Shown here: piece by piece, positions 8,288 to 17,775 of the stretch
Position numbering within the stretch: position 1 is the first letter of the stretch
Layout of the letters: each line of letters begins with the position of its first letter
Assembly: GCA_030951025.1 (NCBI GenBank)
Contig: JAUZQK010000143.1
Location: forward strand, 1 to 40,027
DNA from: Mariprofundus sp.
GTDB lineage: Bacteria; Pseudomonadota; Zetaproteobacteria; Mariprofundales; Mariprofundaceae
DNA length: 40,027 nt
Reading direction: 5' to 3'
The notes under the pieces: generated by a model
Seen by the model: only the letters and a program-made list of their open reading frames with translations
Database searches by the model: none
What the model was told of the DNA's origin: nothing
Position numbers and translations under genes: made by a program

Positions 8288-8297
8288 TAACTCAGGC
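8278..8297 (+). terminator. Hairpin over the rlmJ stop codon
   Basis: GCCTGAG-TAATAA-CTCAGGC is a perfect 7-bp stem containing the TAA stop in its loop. No U-run follows, so it may be a weak or factor-dependent end, or a 3' stabilising structure. Confidence 0.4.
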
Positions 8298-8340
8298 CCG
8301 GTCTGCGCCATACCGCTTAAAGAAGAACAACAGCAATAAC

Positions 8341-8435
8341 CGCAGAGGACGCAAGGGACACAGAGGACAGTCAAAGGCAGTTATAACATGAAACTGTAAC
8401 TGTGCTTTTGCTCTGTGTACTCCGCGCCTTCGCAG
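8341..8435. repeat. Long imperfect inverted repeat between convergent genes
   Basis: The left arm at 8341-8366 (CGCAGAGGACGCAAGGGACA then CAGAGG) pairs imperfectly with the right arm at 8411-8435 (CTCTGTGTACTCCGCGCCTT then CGCAG). Inside is a smaller stem CAGTTA (8378-8383) / TAACTG (8397-8402). Arms of this 'cgcagaggacgcagagg' kind are common as dispersed intergenic elements in proteobacteria. It separates the convergent ends of rlmJ and alaS and may end transcription from both sides. Confidence 0.65.
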
Positions 8436-8516
8436 TGAATGTCTTTGAATCTGTTTCAAGATGACCTGATAACCTCACCTTAAAACACCCATTTCGCGCG
8501 TTATTCAGAATGCCCC

Positions 8517-11132
8517 TTAGTTTTTTAGCAATGCCGGAACTGCTGCCAAAGCTGCTTTTAGCTTGCCCGGCTCTGTGCCGCCAGCCATGGCCATATCCGG
8601 TTTTCCGCCGCCTTTACCACCACAGATGGTGGCCACTTCACGTACAATATTACCAGCATGAAACTGCTTGCTTAAATCGCTGCTAACACCTGCAACCAAT
8701 TGCACTTTTTCACCTTTAATCTGACCAAACACGATAATGCCTGATTTAAGTTTAGCTTTGGCTTTATCCATGAAATCGCGCATATCGGCGATATCTTTCA
8801 CTTCTGCCGTGAGTAACTGAATGCCATTCACATCTTGAGCCGTGCCAATCAATTCATCGAGCACACCGGTGGCCGCTCTGGCTTTGAGCGACTGCAGTGA
8901 TTTTTCTGTTTGCTTGAGTTTGTTTTGCAGATTCTGCACACCATCAAGTGTTTCAAAATTGCGCACTTTTAATTGGGTTGCAACAGTATTCAAGGTATCA
9001 GCATCCAGCACATAACTTTGATAAGCCGCAAATCCAGTCACCGCTTCGATGCGGCGCACACCGGCTGCAATACCTGTTTCCGATACAATGCGAAATAAAC
9101 CGATATCACCTGTGCGTGATACATGCGTACCACCACAGAGTTCAGTGGAAAAACCAGCTGAAACGACTCGTACTTCATCACCATACTTCTCACCAAACAA
9201 GGCCATGGCTCCAGAAGCCACCGCTTCATCCTGAGTCATGAGATGCGTTTCAACCGCATCATTGAGCCACACGGCCGCATTCACCTTGGCTTCGATGCTG
9301 GCCCGTTCTGTTTCAGAGACAGGCTGATGATGACTGAAATCAAAACGCAAACGCTCCGCATTCACCAGCGAACCAGCCTGTTTCACATGCTCACCCAACA
9401 CATCGCGTAATACCGCGTGCATCAAATGGGTCGCGGTATGGTTGCGACGAATGGCATCACGACGATCACCTGTCACTTCAAGACTGGCCGTATCATTCAA
9501 TCTGAACGTCCCTTGTGTGACTTTACCAATATGCACAAACAAATCGGACAATACTTTCTTCGTGTCCGACACCGCAAAGTTTGCATCACCAATGGTGATC
9601 AAGCCCGTATCACCGGCCTGACCACCGGACTCTGCATAAAACGGTGTTTGATTGGTGATCAGCCACGCCTCATCACCTGTCTCCAAACTTTCGACAACCC
9701 GCTCTGCCTGAATCAGTCCGGTAATCACACCATCAGCTTGCAAGGTGGTATAACCCAAAAATTCAGTCGCACCATGTTTCTCGCGCAGTTCAAACACAGC
9801 TTTCGGCAAGGCCGATTCACCACTACCGCCCCATGCCGCGCGGGCGCGGGTACGCTGCTCGTCCATGCACACATCAAAGCCAGCCATATCGAGATGAATA
9901 TCCTGACCTTTGAGGATATCAGCCGTTAAATCGGTAGGGAAACCAAAGGTATCGTACAAGGTGAATAACGTCTTGCCGGAGATCGTGCCGCCCTGCCCTG
10001 CATCGGCAACCGCCTGCTCCACCAGTTTCAAACCTTTGTCGAGCGTTTTAATAAAACGCTCTTCTTCGATGCGAATCACTTGCACGATATTGGCCTGTGC
10101 TTCGATGAGTTCAGCAAAATGGCTGCCCATTTGAGCCACCAGCGCCGGTACCAGTTTATACATAAACGCGTCGTGCATGCCCAACAAACGGCCATGACGG
10201 CAGGCGCGGCGCAAAATACGACGCAATACAAAACCACGACCTTCATTCGATGGCAACACACCATCGGCCAGCAAGAACGACACCGAGCGCAAATGATCCG
10301 CCAGCACACGCAGGGAAACATCCGATTCAGTGCCCTGCCCCTGTTGAATGCCAATTACCTTGCATGAGGCTTCAATCAGCGATTGAAACAAATCAGTATT
10401 GTAATTGTCATGTGTGCCCTGCAACACTGCAGCCACACGCTCCAGCCCCATGCCGGTATCAACTGAGGGTTTGGGTAACGGATTCAGATTACCCTCTTCA
10501 TCACGATCATATTGCATGAATACCAGATTCCAGATTTCAACGAATCGATCACCTTCTTCATCCGGTGTGCCCGGAGGGCCACCCCAGACATCCGCGCCAT
10601 GATCATAAAATATTTCAGAACAAGGCCCACAGGGGCCGGTATCACCCATGCTCCAGAAGTTATCTTTGGCACCAATGCGGGCGATTTTGTCTGTGCCGAT
10701 ACCCACACCATTCACCCACAAATCATAGGCTTCATCATCATCTTCAAAGACAGTGACAAACAAACGATCTTTATCCAGCCCCAGTTCAACCGTCAAAAAC
10801 TCCCAGGCATAATCAATCGCTTCTTTTTTAAAATAATCACCAAAGGAAAAATTACCCAGCATCTCGAAAAAAGTATGATGACGCGCCGTATGCCCGACAT
10901 TTTCCAGATCATTGTGCTTTCCGCCCGCACGCACACATTTCTGACTGCTCGTTGCCGTTTGATAAGCCCGTGTTTCATTGCCCAAAAATGTGTGTTTAAA
11001 CTGCACCATGCCCGCATTGGTAAACATCAGAGTTGGATCTCCATGCGGCACTAGGGAACTTGATTCCACAACTTCATGCCCCTTTGAGGCAAAGTAATCG
11101 AGAAACGTTTGACGGATCTCAGATGTCTTCAT
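8517..11132 (-). CDS. alaS: Alanyl-tRNA synthetase
   Basis: Of 871 residues from ATG 11132. It charges tRNA-Ala. The class II catalytic core shows FTNAGMVQFKHTFLG, RAGGKHNDLENVG and HHTFFEMLGNFSFGDYF. The editing domain has NHTATHLMHA and ELCGGTHV with zinc-type His and Cys ligands. The C-Ala domain ends with the Gly-rich CGGKGGGKPDMAMAGG. The chosen ATG aligns with the family start (KTSEIRQTFLDYF), but it has no clear ribosome site. An in-frame TTG at 11159 has GGAGG seven bases upstream and would add nine residues (ESKQSKQ-rich), so the real start is open. Confidence 0.97.
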   Translation of the reverse strand: MKTSEIRQTFLDYFASKGHEVVESSSLVPHGDPTLMFTNAGMVQFKHTFLGNETRAYQTATSSQKCVRAGGKHNDLENVGHTARHHTFFEMLGNFSFGDYFKKEAIDYAWEFLTVELGLDKDRLFVTVFEDDDEAYDLWVNGVGIGTDKIARIGAKDNFWSMGDTGPCGPCSEIFYDHGADVWGGPPGTPDEEGDRFVEIWNLVFMQYDRDEEGNLNPLPKPSVDTGMGLERVAAVLQGTHDNYNTDLFQSLIEASCKVIGIQQGQGTESDVSLRVLADHLRSVSFLLADGVLPSNEGRGFVLRRILRRACRHGRLLGMHDAFMYKLVPALVAQMGSHFAELIEAQANIVQVIRIEEERFIKTLDKGLKLVEQAVADAGQGGTISGKTLFTLYDTFGFPTDLTADILKGQDIHLDMAGFDVCMDEQRTRARAAWGGSGESALPKAVFELREKHGATEFLGYTTLQADGVITGLIQAERVVESLETGDEAWLITNQTPFYAESGGQAGDTGLITIGDANFAVSDTKKVLSDLFVHIGKVTQGTFRLNDTASLEVTGDRRDAIRRNHTATHLMHAVLRDVLGEHVKQAGSLVNAERLRFDFSHHQPVSETERASIEAKVNAAVWLNDAVETHLMTQDEAVASGAMALFGEKYGDEVRVVSAGFSTELCGGTHVSRTGDIGLFRIVSETGIAAGVRRIEAVTGFAAYQSYVLDADTLNTVATQLKVRNFETLDGVQNLQNKLKQTEKSLQSLKARAATGVLDELIGTAQDVNGIQLLTAEVKDIADMRDFMDKAKAKLKSGIIVFGQIKGEKVQLVAGVSSDLSKQFHAGNIVREVATICGGKGGGKPDMAMAGGTEPGKLKAALAAVPALLKN

Positions 11133-11326
11133 TTGTTTCGATTGTTTCGATTCTTTCAATGGGAACCCTCCATCAGGCACAGCCACACAAGCTAAATCAT
11201 GATTTTGCCGAAAGGTACGCAAAGACGATGCAATTGAACACATCCTTCAACACTTCCAAATCCTCAAGGCTCGATCAGCTATCGACCCCAAAGCCTCTCA
11301 TGGCTCAGTGCATCGTTACAATCACA

Positions 11327-12148
11327 TTAGCTCAGTTTTTCCAAACCCTCATATTCTTCCACTTCAACATACACGCAGCGCGGATACACAGGGCCGACAT
11401 CCACCATCACCCAGCTATCGCCCCGTAAACCCAGTTCAATATCAAACACATCGCCCAGTTCAATCAAATCCAGTACCAGTTGCGGCAATACGACAGGGCC
11501 AATCTCTTCACCCTGATTCTCAAAGTTGAACACCAAAGCGCCTTCTTCAAGCTTTGATACACGCCCATGCCCCTCAACAAACCGCGAAAAACGTTGCCCA
11601 CGCAAACGCGGCGGCACCCCGTTTCCCGATCTCACAAAATGGTACAATACCTGTGACAACCGTGCCGTACGTTCAGCCGCAGGCCCCACATCGGCCAGCG
11701 TTTCAACAAAAGCCAGATACTCACTCTGTCGCCACCAGCCACGCTGATAAATAAATTCCACCCACTGACTCAAGGCTTTGGCATACGCATGCAAGACTTC
11801 CGAATCACTGGTTTCACGCAACACAAACCAGCCCAGAAAATCACGCAAATGCTCCACATCCAACTTATCCAGCGGCAATGCACCCAAATCACCTACAGGC
11901 TCCACATCACCTTGCAAGAGCTTACTCATATGCTCCTCAAGACCTTGCTCCCAGTCGGCATAATCGGCTTCATCGGACAAATCCTGATCTTTAAATAAAT
12001 CCGAAAAATGAATCAAATACTGCGCCAGCGCTTCCAGACACTGCTCAGCATGCAATAGCACCTGAGCATCAGCCTGCGGCTCCGATGTCAGCTGTCGAAT
12101 AAAGCCATCCATAGTTTCCTGCAAGGCCGGCATCTCAGCGATCACCAT
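11327..12148 (-). CDS. Conserved-looking protein of unknown function
   Basis: Of 273 residues; I do not recognise the family. It is acidic and mostly helical in the first 200 residues (ALPLDKLDVEHLRDFLGWFV, WVEFIYQRGWW). A C-terminal beta-like part follows with RLRGQRFSRFVEG, FENQGEEIGPVVLP and GDSWVMVDVGPVYP. No signal peptide, membrane segment or Cys ligand cluster is seen. Codon use looks normal and the frame is long and open, so it is very likely real. It is divergent from efp with 100 bases between starts, and about 195 bases downstream of it lies alaS on the same strand. The start at 12148 has no strong ribosome site; ATG 12112 with AGGA upstream is an alternative. Confidence 0.75.
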   Translation of the reverse strand: MVIAEMPALQETMDGFIRQLTSEPQADAQVLLHAEQCLEALAQYLIHFSDLFKDQDLSDEADYADWEQGLEEHMSKLLQGDVEPVGDLGALPLDKLDVEHLRDFLGWFVLRETSDSEVLHAYAKALSQWVEFIYQRGWWRQSEYLAFVETLADVGPAAERTARLSQVLYHFVRSGNGVPPRLRGQRFSRFVEGHGRVSKLEEGALVFNFENQGEEIGPVVLPQLVLDLIELGDVFDIELGLRGDSWVMVDVGPVYPRCVYVEVEEYEGLEKLS

Positions 12149-12248
12149 ATCTAAAAGATAATAACATGCGCCAATTGTTGCTGGAAATGCATCAAATGGC
12201 TATGTTCGCAACCGTTCTGGAAATCGTTAGCTTTAAATCGGAGTTTTT

Positions 12249-12809
12249 ATGCAAATCAATGTCGTATCTGTTCGTGTCGGAAATATCCTGGAATGGAACA
12301 ATGGCTTGTGGCGCATTATGAAAACCCAGCATGTCACCCCCGGCAAGGGTGTGGCCTGCATGCAGCTGGAAATGCGTAATATCGAAACCGCGACCAAAAC
12401 CAATAAACGCTTCAACTCTACCGAACGTGTTGAACGGGTCATACTCAACCAACGTGAAATGCAATACCTGTACAGCGATGGCGAAGATTATCATTTCATG
12501 GATACTGAAACCTACGACCAGATCACACTGGCTGAGGACATGTTGGAAAACGTGCTACCTTATATGTTGCCAGAATCTATGGTTACGGTTGAATCCCACG
12601 AAGAGCGACCACTCAACGTCAAACTACCCATGGTCGTAGTATTGGAAGTTGTCGAATGCGATGCATCCATCAAGGGTCAAACCGCCACAGGCTCCTACAA
12701 ACCGGGCAAACTGGAAACCGGAGCTTCCATCATGGTTCCCCCCTATCTGGAATCCGGCACCAAGGTTAAGGTCAATACCGAAACCGGTGAATTCATGGAA
12801 CGCGCTTAA
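12249..12809 (+). CDS. efp: Elongation factor P
   Basis: Of 186 residues, the usual length. EF-P enters the ribosome E site and relieves stalling at polyproline. The three beta-barrel domains are visible: the KOW-like N-terminus with the modification loop HVTPGKGVA (Lys33 at the tip), a middle OB domain (NSTERVERV, EDYHFMDTETYDQI) and the C-terminal OB domain with GSYKPGKLETGASIMVPPY. A Lys at the tip with a following Gly suits lysylation by EpmA/EpmB, which are not in the window. CGGAG lies six bases before the ATG. It is divergent from the unknown 273-residue gene. Confidence 0.97.
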   Translation: MQINVVSVRVGNILEWNNGLWRIMKTQHVTPGKGVACMQLEMRNIETATKTNKRFNSTERVERVILNQREMQYLYSDGEDYHFMDTETYDQITLAEDMLENVLPYMLPESMVTVESHEERPLNVKLPMVVVLEVVECDASIKGQTATGSYKPGKLETGASIMVPPYLESGTKVKVNTETGEFMERA

Positions 12810-12829
12810 GCTTTAGAATTCAAAAGCTT
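12808..12829 (+). terminator. Weak hairpin after efp
   Basis: AAGCTTT (12808-12814) and AAAGCTT (12823-12829) form a 7-bp stem that begins at the stop codon. No U-run follows, so intrinsic termination is doubtful. Confidence 0.3.
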
Positions 12830-12957
12830 TCACCATGGAATACGCAGAGTCAATCAAGATCAAAGTCGTTATCCATTAATGATTGTTAAGGTATTCCCCC
12901 GCGTACTGAAGGTGGGTGCGTAGCAAGCTGGGGTACTACGTTAAAAACATTCGTGCC

Positions 12958-12985
12958 TGAATATCAATTCACCCTCAAATATTCA
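12958..12985. repeat. Inverted repeat plus direct repeat after the histidine kinase gene
   Basis: TGAATAT (12958-12964) and ATATTCA (12979-12985) are inverted with a 14-bp spacer. They overlap a direct repeat ATTC(G/A)TGCCTGA at 12949-12960 and 12981-12992. It lies between the convergent ends of efp and the kinase gene. The 240-base gap otherwise holds no gene that I can see. Confidence 0.4.
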
Positions 12986-13049
12986 TGCCTGAGTCCTTCG
13001 ACTTTCATCAACATTTTGCGCGTGTTGCACCTGGATCTTGAAACCGCCA

Positions 13050-15683
13050 TTATATTAACGCATCAATGGACTTATGTAATTCATCAACCTTAAATGGTTT
13101 CGTCATAATAACACTGTTACTCAACCCTGATTCAGCATTACCCAGCACTTGGGAAGGGTCATAACCCGTTGCAAATATAATGGGCACGGCAGCAGATATT
13201 TGCCGAATTAATTCGGCTGCCCTTATGCCCCCCATCCTCGGCATGACAATATCCATAATAATAAGTCTTACATGCTGTTTGTTAGCATTAAATTTTTCTA
13301 CTGCTTGCAGACCATCAGCAGCCTCAATCACTTGATAACCAAGTTCTTCAAGGATGGCAGAATTCACTTCTCTCAACTCAGACTCATCATCAACCAGCAG
13401 GATACATTCGCCTGAAGCAACTGCCAGACTATCCGAATTCACATCCATAACCATGATGTCCATATTGCTCATGTCTGTGCTTATATCGAGTAACGGCAGG
13501 TAAATACTAAAGGTGGTACCTTCTCCAAGCACACTTTCAACATCAATGATTCCATCATGTGATTCAACCGTTCCTTTTACCATCGCCAAACCTAAACCCG
13601 TCCCTTTACCAACCTCTTTTCTGGTAAAGAATGGTTCGAATATTTCCTCAAAGTGGCTTTCATCAATACCATGACCATTATCTGAAACAGCTATACAGGC
13701 ATATTGATCTGAAGGTATCGATGAATACTCAAGACAAAGATTTTGTGAAAGCTTCTTTGCTTGTACTGAAATTGTAATCACAGGCGTATCAGACTCCAGC
13801 AATGCATCTCTGGCATTATTAACCAAATTCATAATAACCTGTTGTAATTGAGTTTCATCTCCTCTGATCAAGAGCCGGTCTTGACATACATCTACATTCA
13901 ACTGAATATTTTCAGGAACAGTTAATTTAAACAGCTGGGTGGATTTCTCAACCACATCACACACGGATATGACTTCCTTTTGATGAATATCTTTGCGCGC
14001 GAATGCCAGCAACTGCTTAACAATGTCAGCGGCTCGTTCCGCTTGGCTTTCAATGTTTGTTAAACTCTTATCATTACCAAACTTTCTTTTGGCAAGAAAA
14101 GCTGCGCCTGTAATAGCAGCCAGAATGTTATTAAAATCATGAGCAATGCCGCCGACCAATACACCAATGGATTCCATTTTTTGTGACTGCCTAAATTGCT
14201 CTGCAAGTTTTTCAATTTCGGTGAGATCGGAATTTACACCTACAAAATGAGTAATCTCCCTAGCTTCATCAAAAATTGGAGAAATGGTTAACCTTGCTGG
14301 AAAAAGACTACCATCCATCTTTTTATCAATAATTTTTCCACTCCAAACATGACCACTGGTAATTGTTTCCCACATATTATCGTAGAACTCAGCATCCTGT
14401 TCTTCACTGTTCATTAACGCTGGAGTTTGACCAATAACATCCTCAGAAGAATAGCCTGTTAGCTTCGTGAATGCCGCGTTCACATACTCGAGAACCCCTG
14501 CCCTGTTTATGATAATAATAGATTCACCTGCTTGTTCAACGGCTTGAGACAATTTTCGCAAATCACCTTCAACTTGCTTCATTGAGCTAATGTCTCTTAT
14601 CGTCCCTTCAACGCCGTTAATTTCACCAGCAGCATTATAAATCAAATGTGTATTTACAGAGACCCAAATAATCTCACCATCTTTTCTTTTAATCCGGGTT
14701 TCAAAGCCTTTAACTTCCCCTCCGGATGAGGACAATAAAAGCTTCATAAGCTTTTTGCGATCATCGGCCTCAACATAATAATCTGACAACACAGTACCGA
14801 TTATTTCATCAAGATCAAAAGCCATCAGTGTTGTGATTGATGGTGAAGCATAGATAAGTCTGCCATCTGCATCTGTCCTGTACAAACAGTCTTGAATGTT
14901 TTCCACCATATTACGAAATTCTATTTCCAGATGATTAATCTTTTCTTTGGCATAGATGTTTTCATCCATTAAAATAACAAGTGCCCCTCCTCCCTGAATA
15001 AGAAATACAATGATTGTAATCGCAAAAACGAGCCCCATATTCAAATCAGTATTTATGCCCCCCGAATGAACATGAATAGCCGCCGCCTCCATCGCTACAT
15101 AATGTACTGCTGAGATGCCAACCCCCATCACGATAGCATTGGGTAATTTCTTGAAAACACCCACATTAAATTTTAAATTCTTAAAGTTGTTAAACTGGGT
15201 TAGTGCCATGTATGAGATAACAAAAGAAATAAAGGCAGAAACAAACACCATACTTAAATCGTATGACACTTCCACTGGCGCTTTAATGGCTGCCATACCA
15301 ATAAAATGCATTGAAACAACACCGATGGCCAATGATATGCTGCCCAGCATACGAGCCAGTCTCTTCTCTTGAAGGCGATTCATGGTCAAGAAAGCCAAAA
15401 AACCAAAAACAATTGCTGCGATTAAAGATAACACCGTGAGGCCAACATCATACGCGACAGTAAATGGCAAAACCATCGCAAGCATCCCTATAAAATGCAT
15501 CGACCAAATGCCAGACCCCATTGCAATCCCGCCACCCAACATCCAATAGAATTGATGCAATGCACTTCGAGTGACAACAACGCGTCCAGCAATACCAAAG
15601 GAGATATATGATGATATAACTGCAATGAAAACTGACAATAAAACCAGACTTGGTAAATAGGTCATTGAAATCGTATTAAGCAC
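13050..15683 (-). CDS. MHYT-PAS-PAS hybrid sensor histidine kinase with receiver domain
   Basis: Of 877 residues. Residues 1-240 form a seven-helix membrane domain with three MHYT motifs (MHFIGM at 62, MHFIGM at 125, VHYVAM at 193), thought in this family to sense oxygen, CO or NO through bound metal. PAS domains cover about 255-370 and 375-490. The dimerisation histidine is in GIAHDFNNIL (His515). ATPase boxes are MNLVNNARDA, SDNGHGID and GKGTGLGLAMV. A CheY-like receiver runs from about 757, with VDDE and phosphoacceptor Asp811 in MDIVMP and the Lys in TKPF. The start is GTG with GAGAGAGG upstream; ATG at codon 7 is possible. It is flanked by 240- and 170-base gaps and is richer in A+T than its neighbours. 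No partner regulator is adjacent. Confidence 0.93.
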   Translation of the reverse strand: MLNTISMTYLPSLVLLSVFIAVISSYISFGIAGRVVVTRSALHQFYWMLGGGIAMGSGIWSMHFIGMLAMVLPFTVAYDVGLTVLSLIAAIVFGFLAFLTMNRLQEKRLARMLGSISLAIGVVSMHFIGMAAIKAPVEVSYDLSMVFVSAFISFVISYMALTQFNNFKNLKFNVGVFKKLPNAIVMGVGISAVHYVAMEAAAIHVHSGGINTDLNMGLVFAITIIVFLIQGGGALVILMDENIYAKEKINHLEIEFRNMVENIQDCLYRTDADGRLIYASPSITTLMAFDLDEIIGTVLSDYYVEADDRKKLMKLLLSSSGGEVKGFETRIKRKDGEIIWVSVNTHLIYNAAGEINGVEGTIRDISSMKQVEGDLRKLSQAVEQAGESIIIINRAGVLEYVNAAFTKLTGYSSEDVIGQTPALMNSEEQDAEFYDNMWETITSGHVWSGKIIDKKMDGSLFPARLTISPIFDEAREITHFVGVNSDLTEIEKLAEQFRQSQKMESIGVLVGGIAHDFNNILAAITGAAFLAKRKFGNDKSLTNIESQAERAADIVKQLLAFARKDIHQKEVISVCDVVEKSTQLFKLTVPENIQLNVDVCQDRLLIRGDETQLQQVIMNLVNNARDALLESDTPVITISVQAKKLSQNLCLEYSSIPSDQYACIAVSDNGHGIDESHFEEIFEPFFTRKEVGKGTGLGLAMVKGTVESHDGIIDVESVLGEGTTFSIYLPLLDISTDMSNMDIMVMDVNSDSLAVASGECILLVDDESELREVNSAILEELGYQVIEAADGLQAVEKFNANKQHVRLIIMDIVMPRMGGIRAAELIRQISAAVPIIFATGYDPSQVLGNAESGLSNSVIMTKPFKVDELHKSIDALI

Positions 15684-15852
15684 TGATAAGAACCTCTCTC
15701 AAGAGCTACTTGTAAAAGTCTGAAGGATGAGCTGCAATCCCACTCCTAGCCTTGTGGAGCAAGACATCATTTCACACAGATACATGCACGGTGCAAAATG
15801 TTGTTTTTAGAAGACTACTGAGTTTTTGACTAGAATGAAGGTTCAACACTAT

Positions 15853-17025
15853 CTATGGTCGAATATGCACATTGAATAATCGATCATATTCTTCCAGCGC
15901 ATAACGATCAGTCATGCCGGCAATATAATCGGCTATGATTCTGGCCAAGCGGTGCTCAGTCAACAGAGCCGCCGCCTTGGCTTGACTCATCTCATGCTGT
16001 TGATTTTCCGGCAACATGGCCGGATTTTGAATATACACATCAAAAATCTCTTTCAGCACCCGCTCTGCTTTGTTGGCCATGCGAGCCACACGATAATGGC
16101 GGTACATATTTTTATAGAGAAACTTTTTCATTTCACCATTCATTTGCCTGACCGGCTTCGAAAAGCCAACCAGAGCCGTACCTGCAGCACGCACATCGGC
16201 AAAGCTTTTCACCTGCTTGTCTTGAATACGCCGATAGGTTTCTTCAATCACATCGACAATAAGGAAGTTGATCATGTGGCGTACCGTTTCGTTTACTTTC
16301 AGACGCTCCACTGCATCAGGAAAATCGCGCTCCACTTCATCATAAAAGCGACCAAATAAAGCCAGCCCTTTCAACTCATCAATCGACAACATGCCCGCCC
16401 GATAACCGTCATCGATATCATGATTATTGTAGGCTATTTCATCAGCCAAATTGCCAATCTGAGCTTCCAGCGCCGGCTGCTCATGCAAGTTAAAATGACT
16501 TAAATCCTTGTTTTGCGGAATATCATAAGTCGAATGATGTTTAACGATGCCTTCGCGTGTTTCATAGCTGAGATTCAAACCCGTAAACGCAGCGTATTTA
16601 TGCTCCAGTTCTTCGACAATACGCAACGACTGACGATTGTGTTCAAAACCACCAAAAGGCTGCATCACGGCATTCAGGGCATCTTGTCCTGAATGCCCAA
16701 AAGGTGTGTGTCCCAGATCATGCGCCAGAGCAACAGCCTCTGCCAAATCTTCATGCAAACGCATCGAACGGCAGATGGAGCGAGCAATTTGTGCCACTTC
16801 AATCGAATGGGTCAAACGGGTGCGATAATGATCACCCTCATGGTTCACAAATACCTGCGTTTTATATTCCAGGCGACGAAATGCAGTCGAATGAATGATA
16901 CGGTCACGATCACGCTGGTAAGGATTACGGTGCGGTGATTCCGGTTCATCATGTATACGCCCGCGCGAATGGCATGCCCTGCAAGCATAGGCTGCCAAGG
17001 ATGATTCATAGGATTGCTCAGGCAT
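15853..17025 (-). CDS. dgt: dGTPase-like HD-domain triphosphohydrolase
   Basis: Of 390 residues from ATG 17025 (the frame opens with an in-frame TTG three codons earlier). The family splits dNTPs to nucleoside and triphosphate. Motifs include RDRDRIIHSTAFRRLEYKTQ, TRLTHSIEVAQIAR (first metal His) and ALAHDLGHTPFGHSG (HD pair), then AYNNHDIDDGYRAG with a further metal Asp. It belongs to the shorter dGTPase-like type rather than E. coli Dgt (about 505 residues), so substrate preference may be wider than dGTP. It is the last gene of the long minus-strand block, 63 bases after pyrF. Confidence 0.92.
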   Translation of the reverse strand: MPEQSYESSLAAYACRACHSRGRIHDEPESPHRNPYQRDRDRIIHSTAFRRLEYKTQVFVNHEGDHYRTRLTHSIEVAQIARSICRSMRLHEDLAEAVALAHDLGHTPFGHSGQDALNAVMQPFGGFEHNRQSLRIVEELEHKYAAFTGLNLSYETREGIVKHHSTYDIPQNKDLSHFNLHEQPALEAQIGNLADEIAYNNHDIDDGYRAGMLSIDELKGLALFGRFYDEVERDFPDAVERLKVNETVRHMINFLIVDVIEETYRRIQDKQVKSFADVRAAGTALVGFSKPVRQMNGEMKKFLYKNMYRHYRVARMANKAERVLKEIFDVYIQNPAMLPENQQHEMSQAKAAALLTEHRLARIIADYIAGMTDRYALEEYDRLFNVHIRP

Positions 17026-17088
17026 AAGAATCAAACGCCAGAATGATTGATCTATAGCTGCGATGATCGAACTTTAGCTGCGAATAAA

Positions 17089-17775
17089 TCAAGCCGAAGC
17101 CATTAATGCTAAAGCTTCCAGTGCCGCCTGACGCGGACTCTCCGCCTGCAAAATCGGACGACCGACCACCAGATAATCGGAACCACCTGCAATCGCGGTT
17201 GCCGGATCAGCCACGCGCTTTTGATCCTGCACACCTTGTCCACCCCAGCGAATGCCGGGAGTCACAGTCATAAAGTCTGTTCCGCAAGCAGCCTTGATCG
17301 AGGCTGCCTCAAACACACTGCACACCACACCACTCAAGCCTGCATCCTGTGCCATTCGGGCGCGCTCAAGCGCCACCACCCTGGCCTGATCCTTGGGCAT
17401 CGCATCACTGGTCAATACAGTGACCGCAATCAGCTTCATATCCGGAAATAATGCCGCTGATTTTGCTGCAGCATTCAACATATCGGCTCCACCACCGGCA
17501 TGCACATTGATCATATTCACACCCAGCCCACCTGCACTTTCAACCGCTTGCGCTACAGTATTGGGAATATCATGGAATTTCAGATCGAGAAAAATCCGAT
17601 GCGATTGATTCAAATCAGATACCAGCGCAGGCCCCTCGGCCACAAACAGGCGCAAACCCACCTTCAACCAACCCACCGAATCACCCAGACTATCCCGCAT
17701 ATTCAAGGCCGCATCCCGATTGTTCACATCGAGCGCCACCATCAATCGGTTTTTCATCAAACCATCCCGCATCAT
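17089..17775 (-). CDS. pyrF: Orotidine 5'-phosphate decarboxylase
   Basis: Of 228 residues. It forms UMP from OMP, the last step of pyrimidine synthesis. The barrel motifs are MVALDVNNRD, the catalytic LDLKFHDIPNT, and near the end VTPGIRW and YLVVGRPI. The ATG overlaps the lapB stop by one base (TGATG) and the ribosome site GAGGAG lies within the last lapB codons, so translation is coupled. The lapB-pyrF pairing is also seen in E. coli. Confidence 0.96.
   Translation of the reverse strand: MMRDGLMKNRLMVALDVNNRDAALNMRDSLGDSVGWLKVGLRLFVAEGPALVSDLNQSHRIFLDLKFHDIPNTVAQAVESAGGLGVNMINVHAGGGADMLNAAAKSAALFPDMKLIAVTVLTSDAMPKDQARVVALERARMAQDAGLSGVVCSVFEAASIKAACGTDFMTVTPGIRWGGQGVQDQKRVADPATAIAGGSDYLVVGRPILQAESPRQAALEALALMASA

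Noticed and set aside
9417-9929. 170-residue plus-strand open frame opposite alaS
   Set aside because: No domain, no ribosome site, and it lies entirely in the intact alaS gene.
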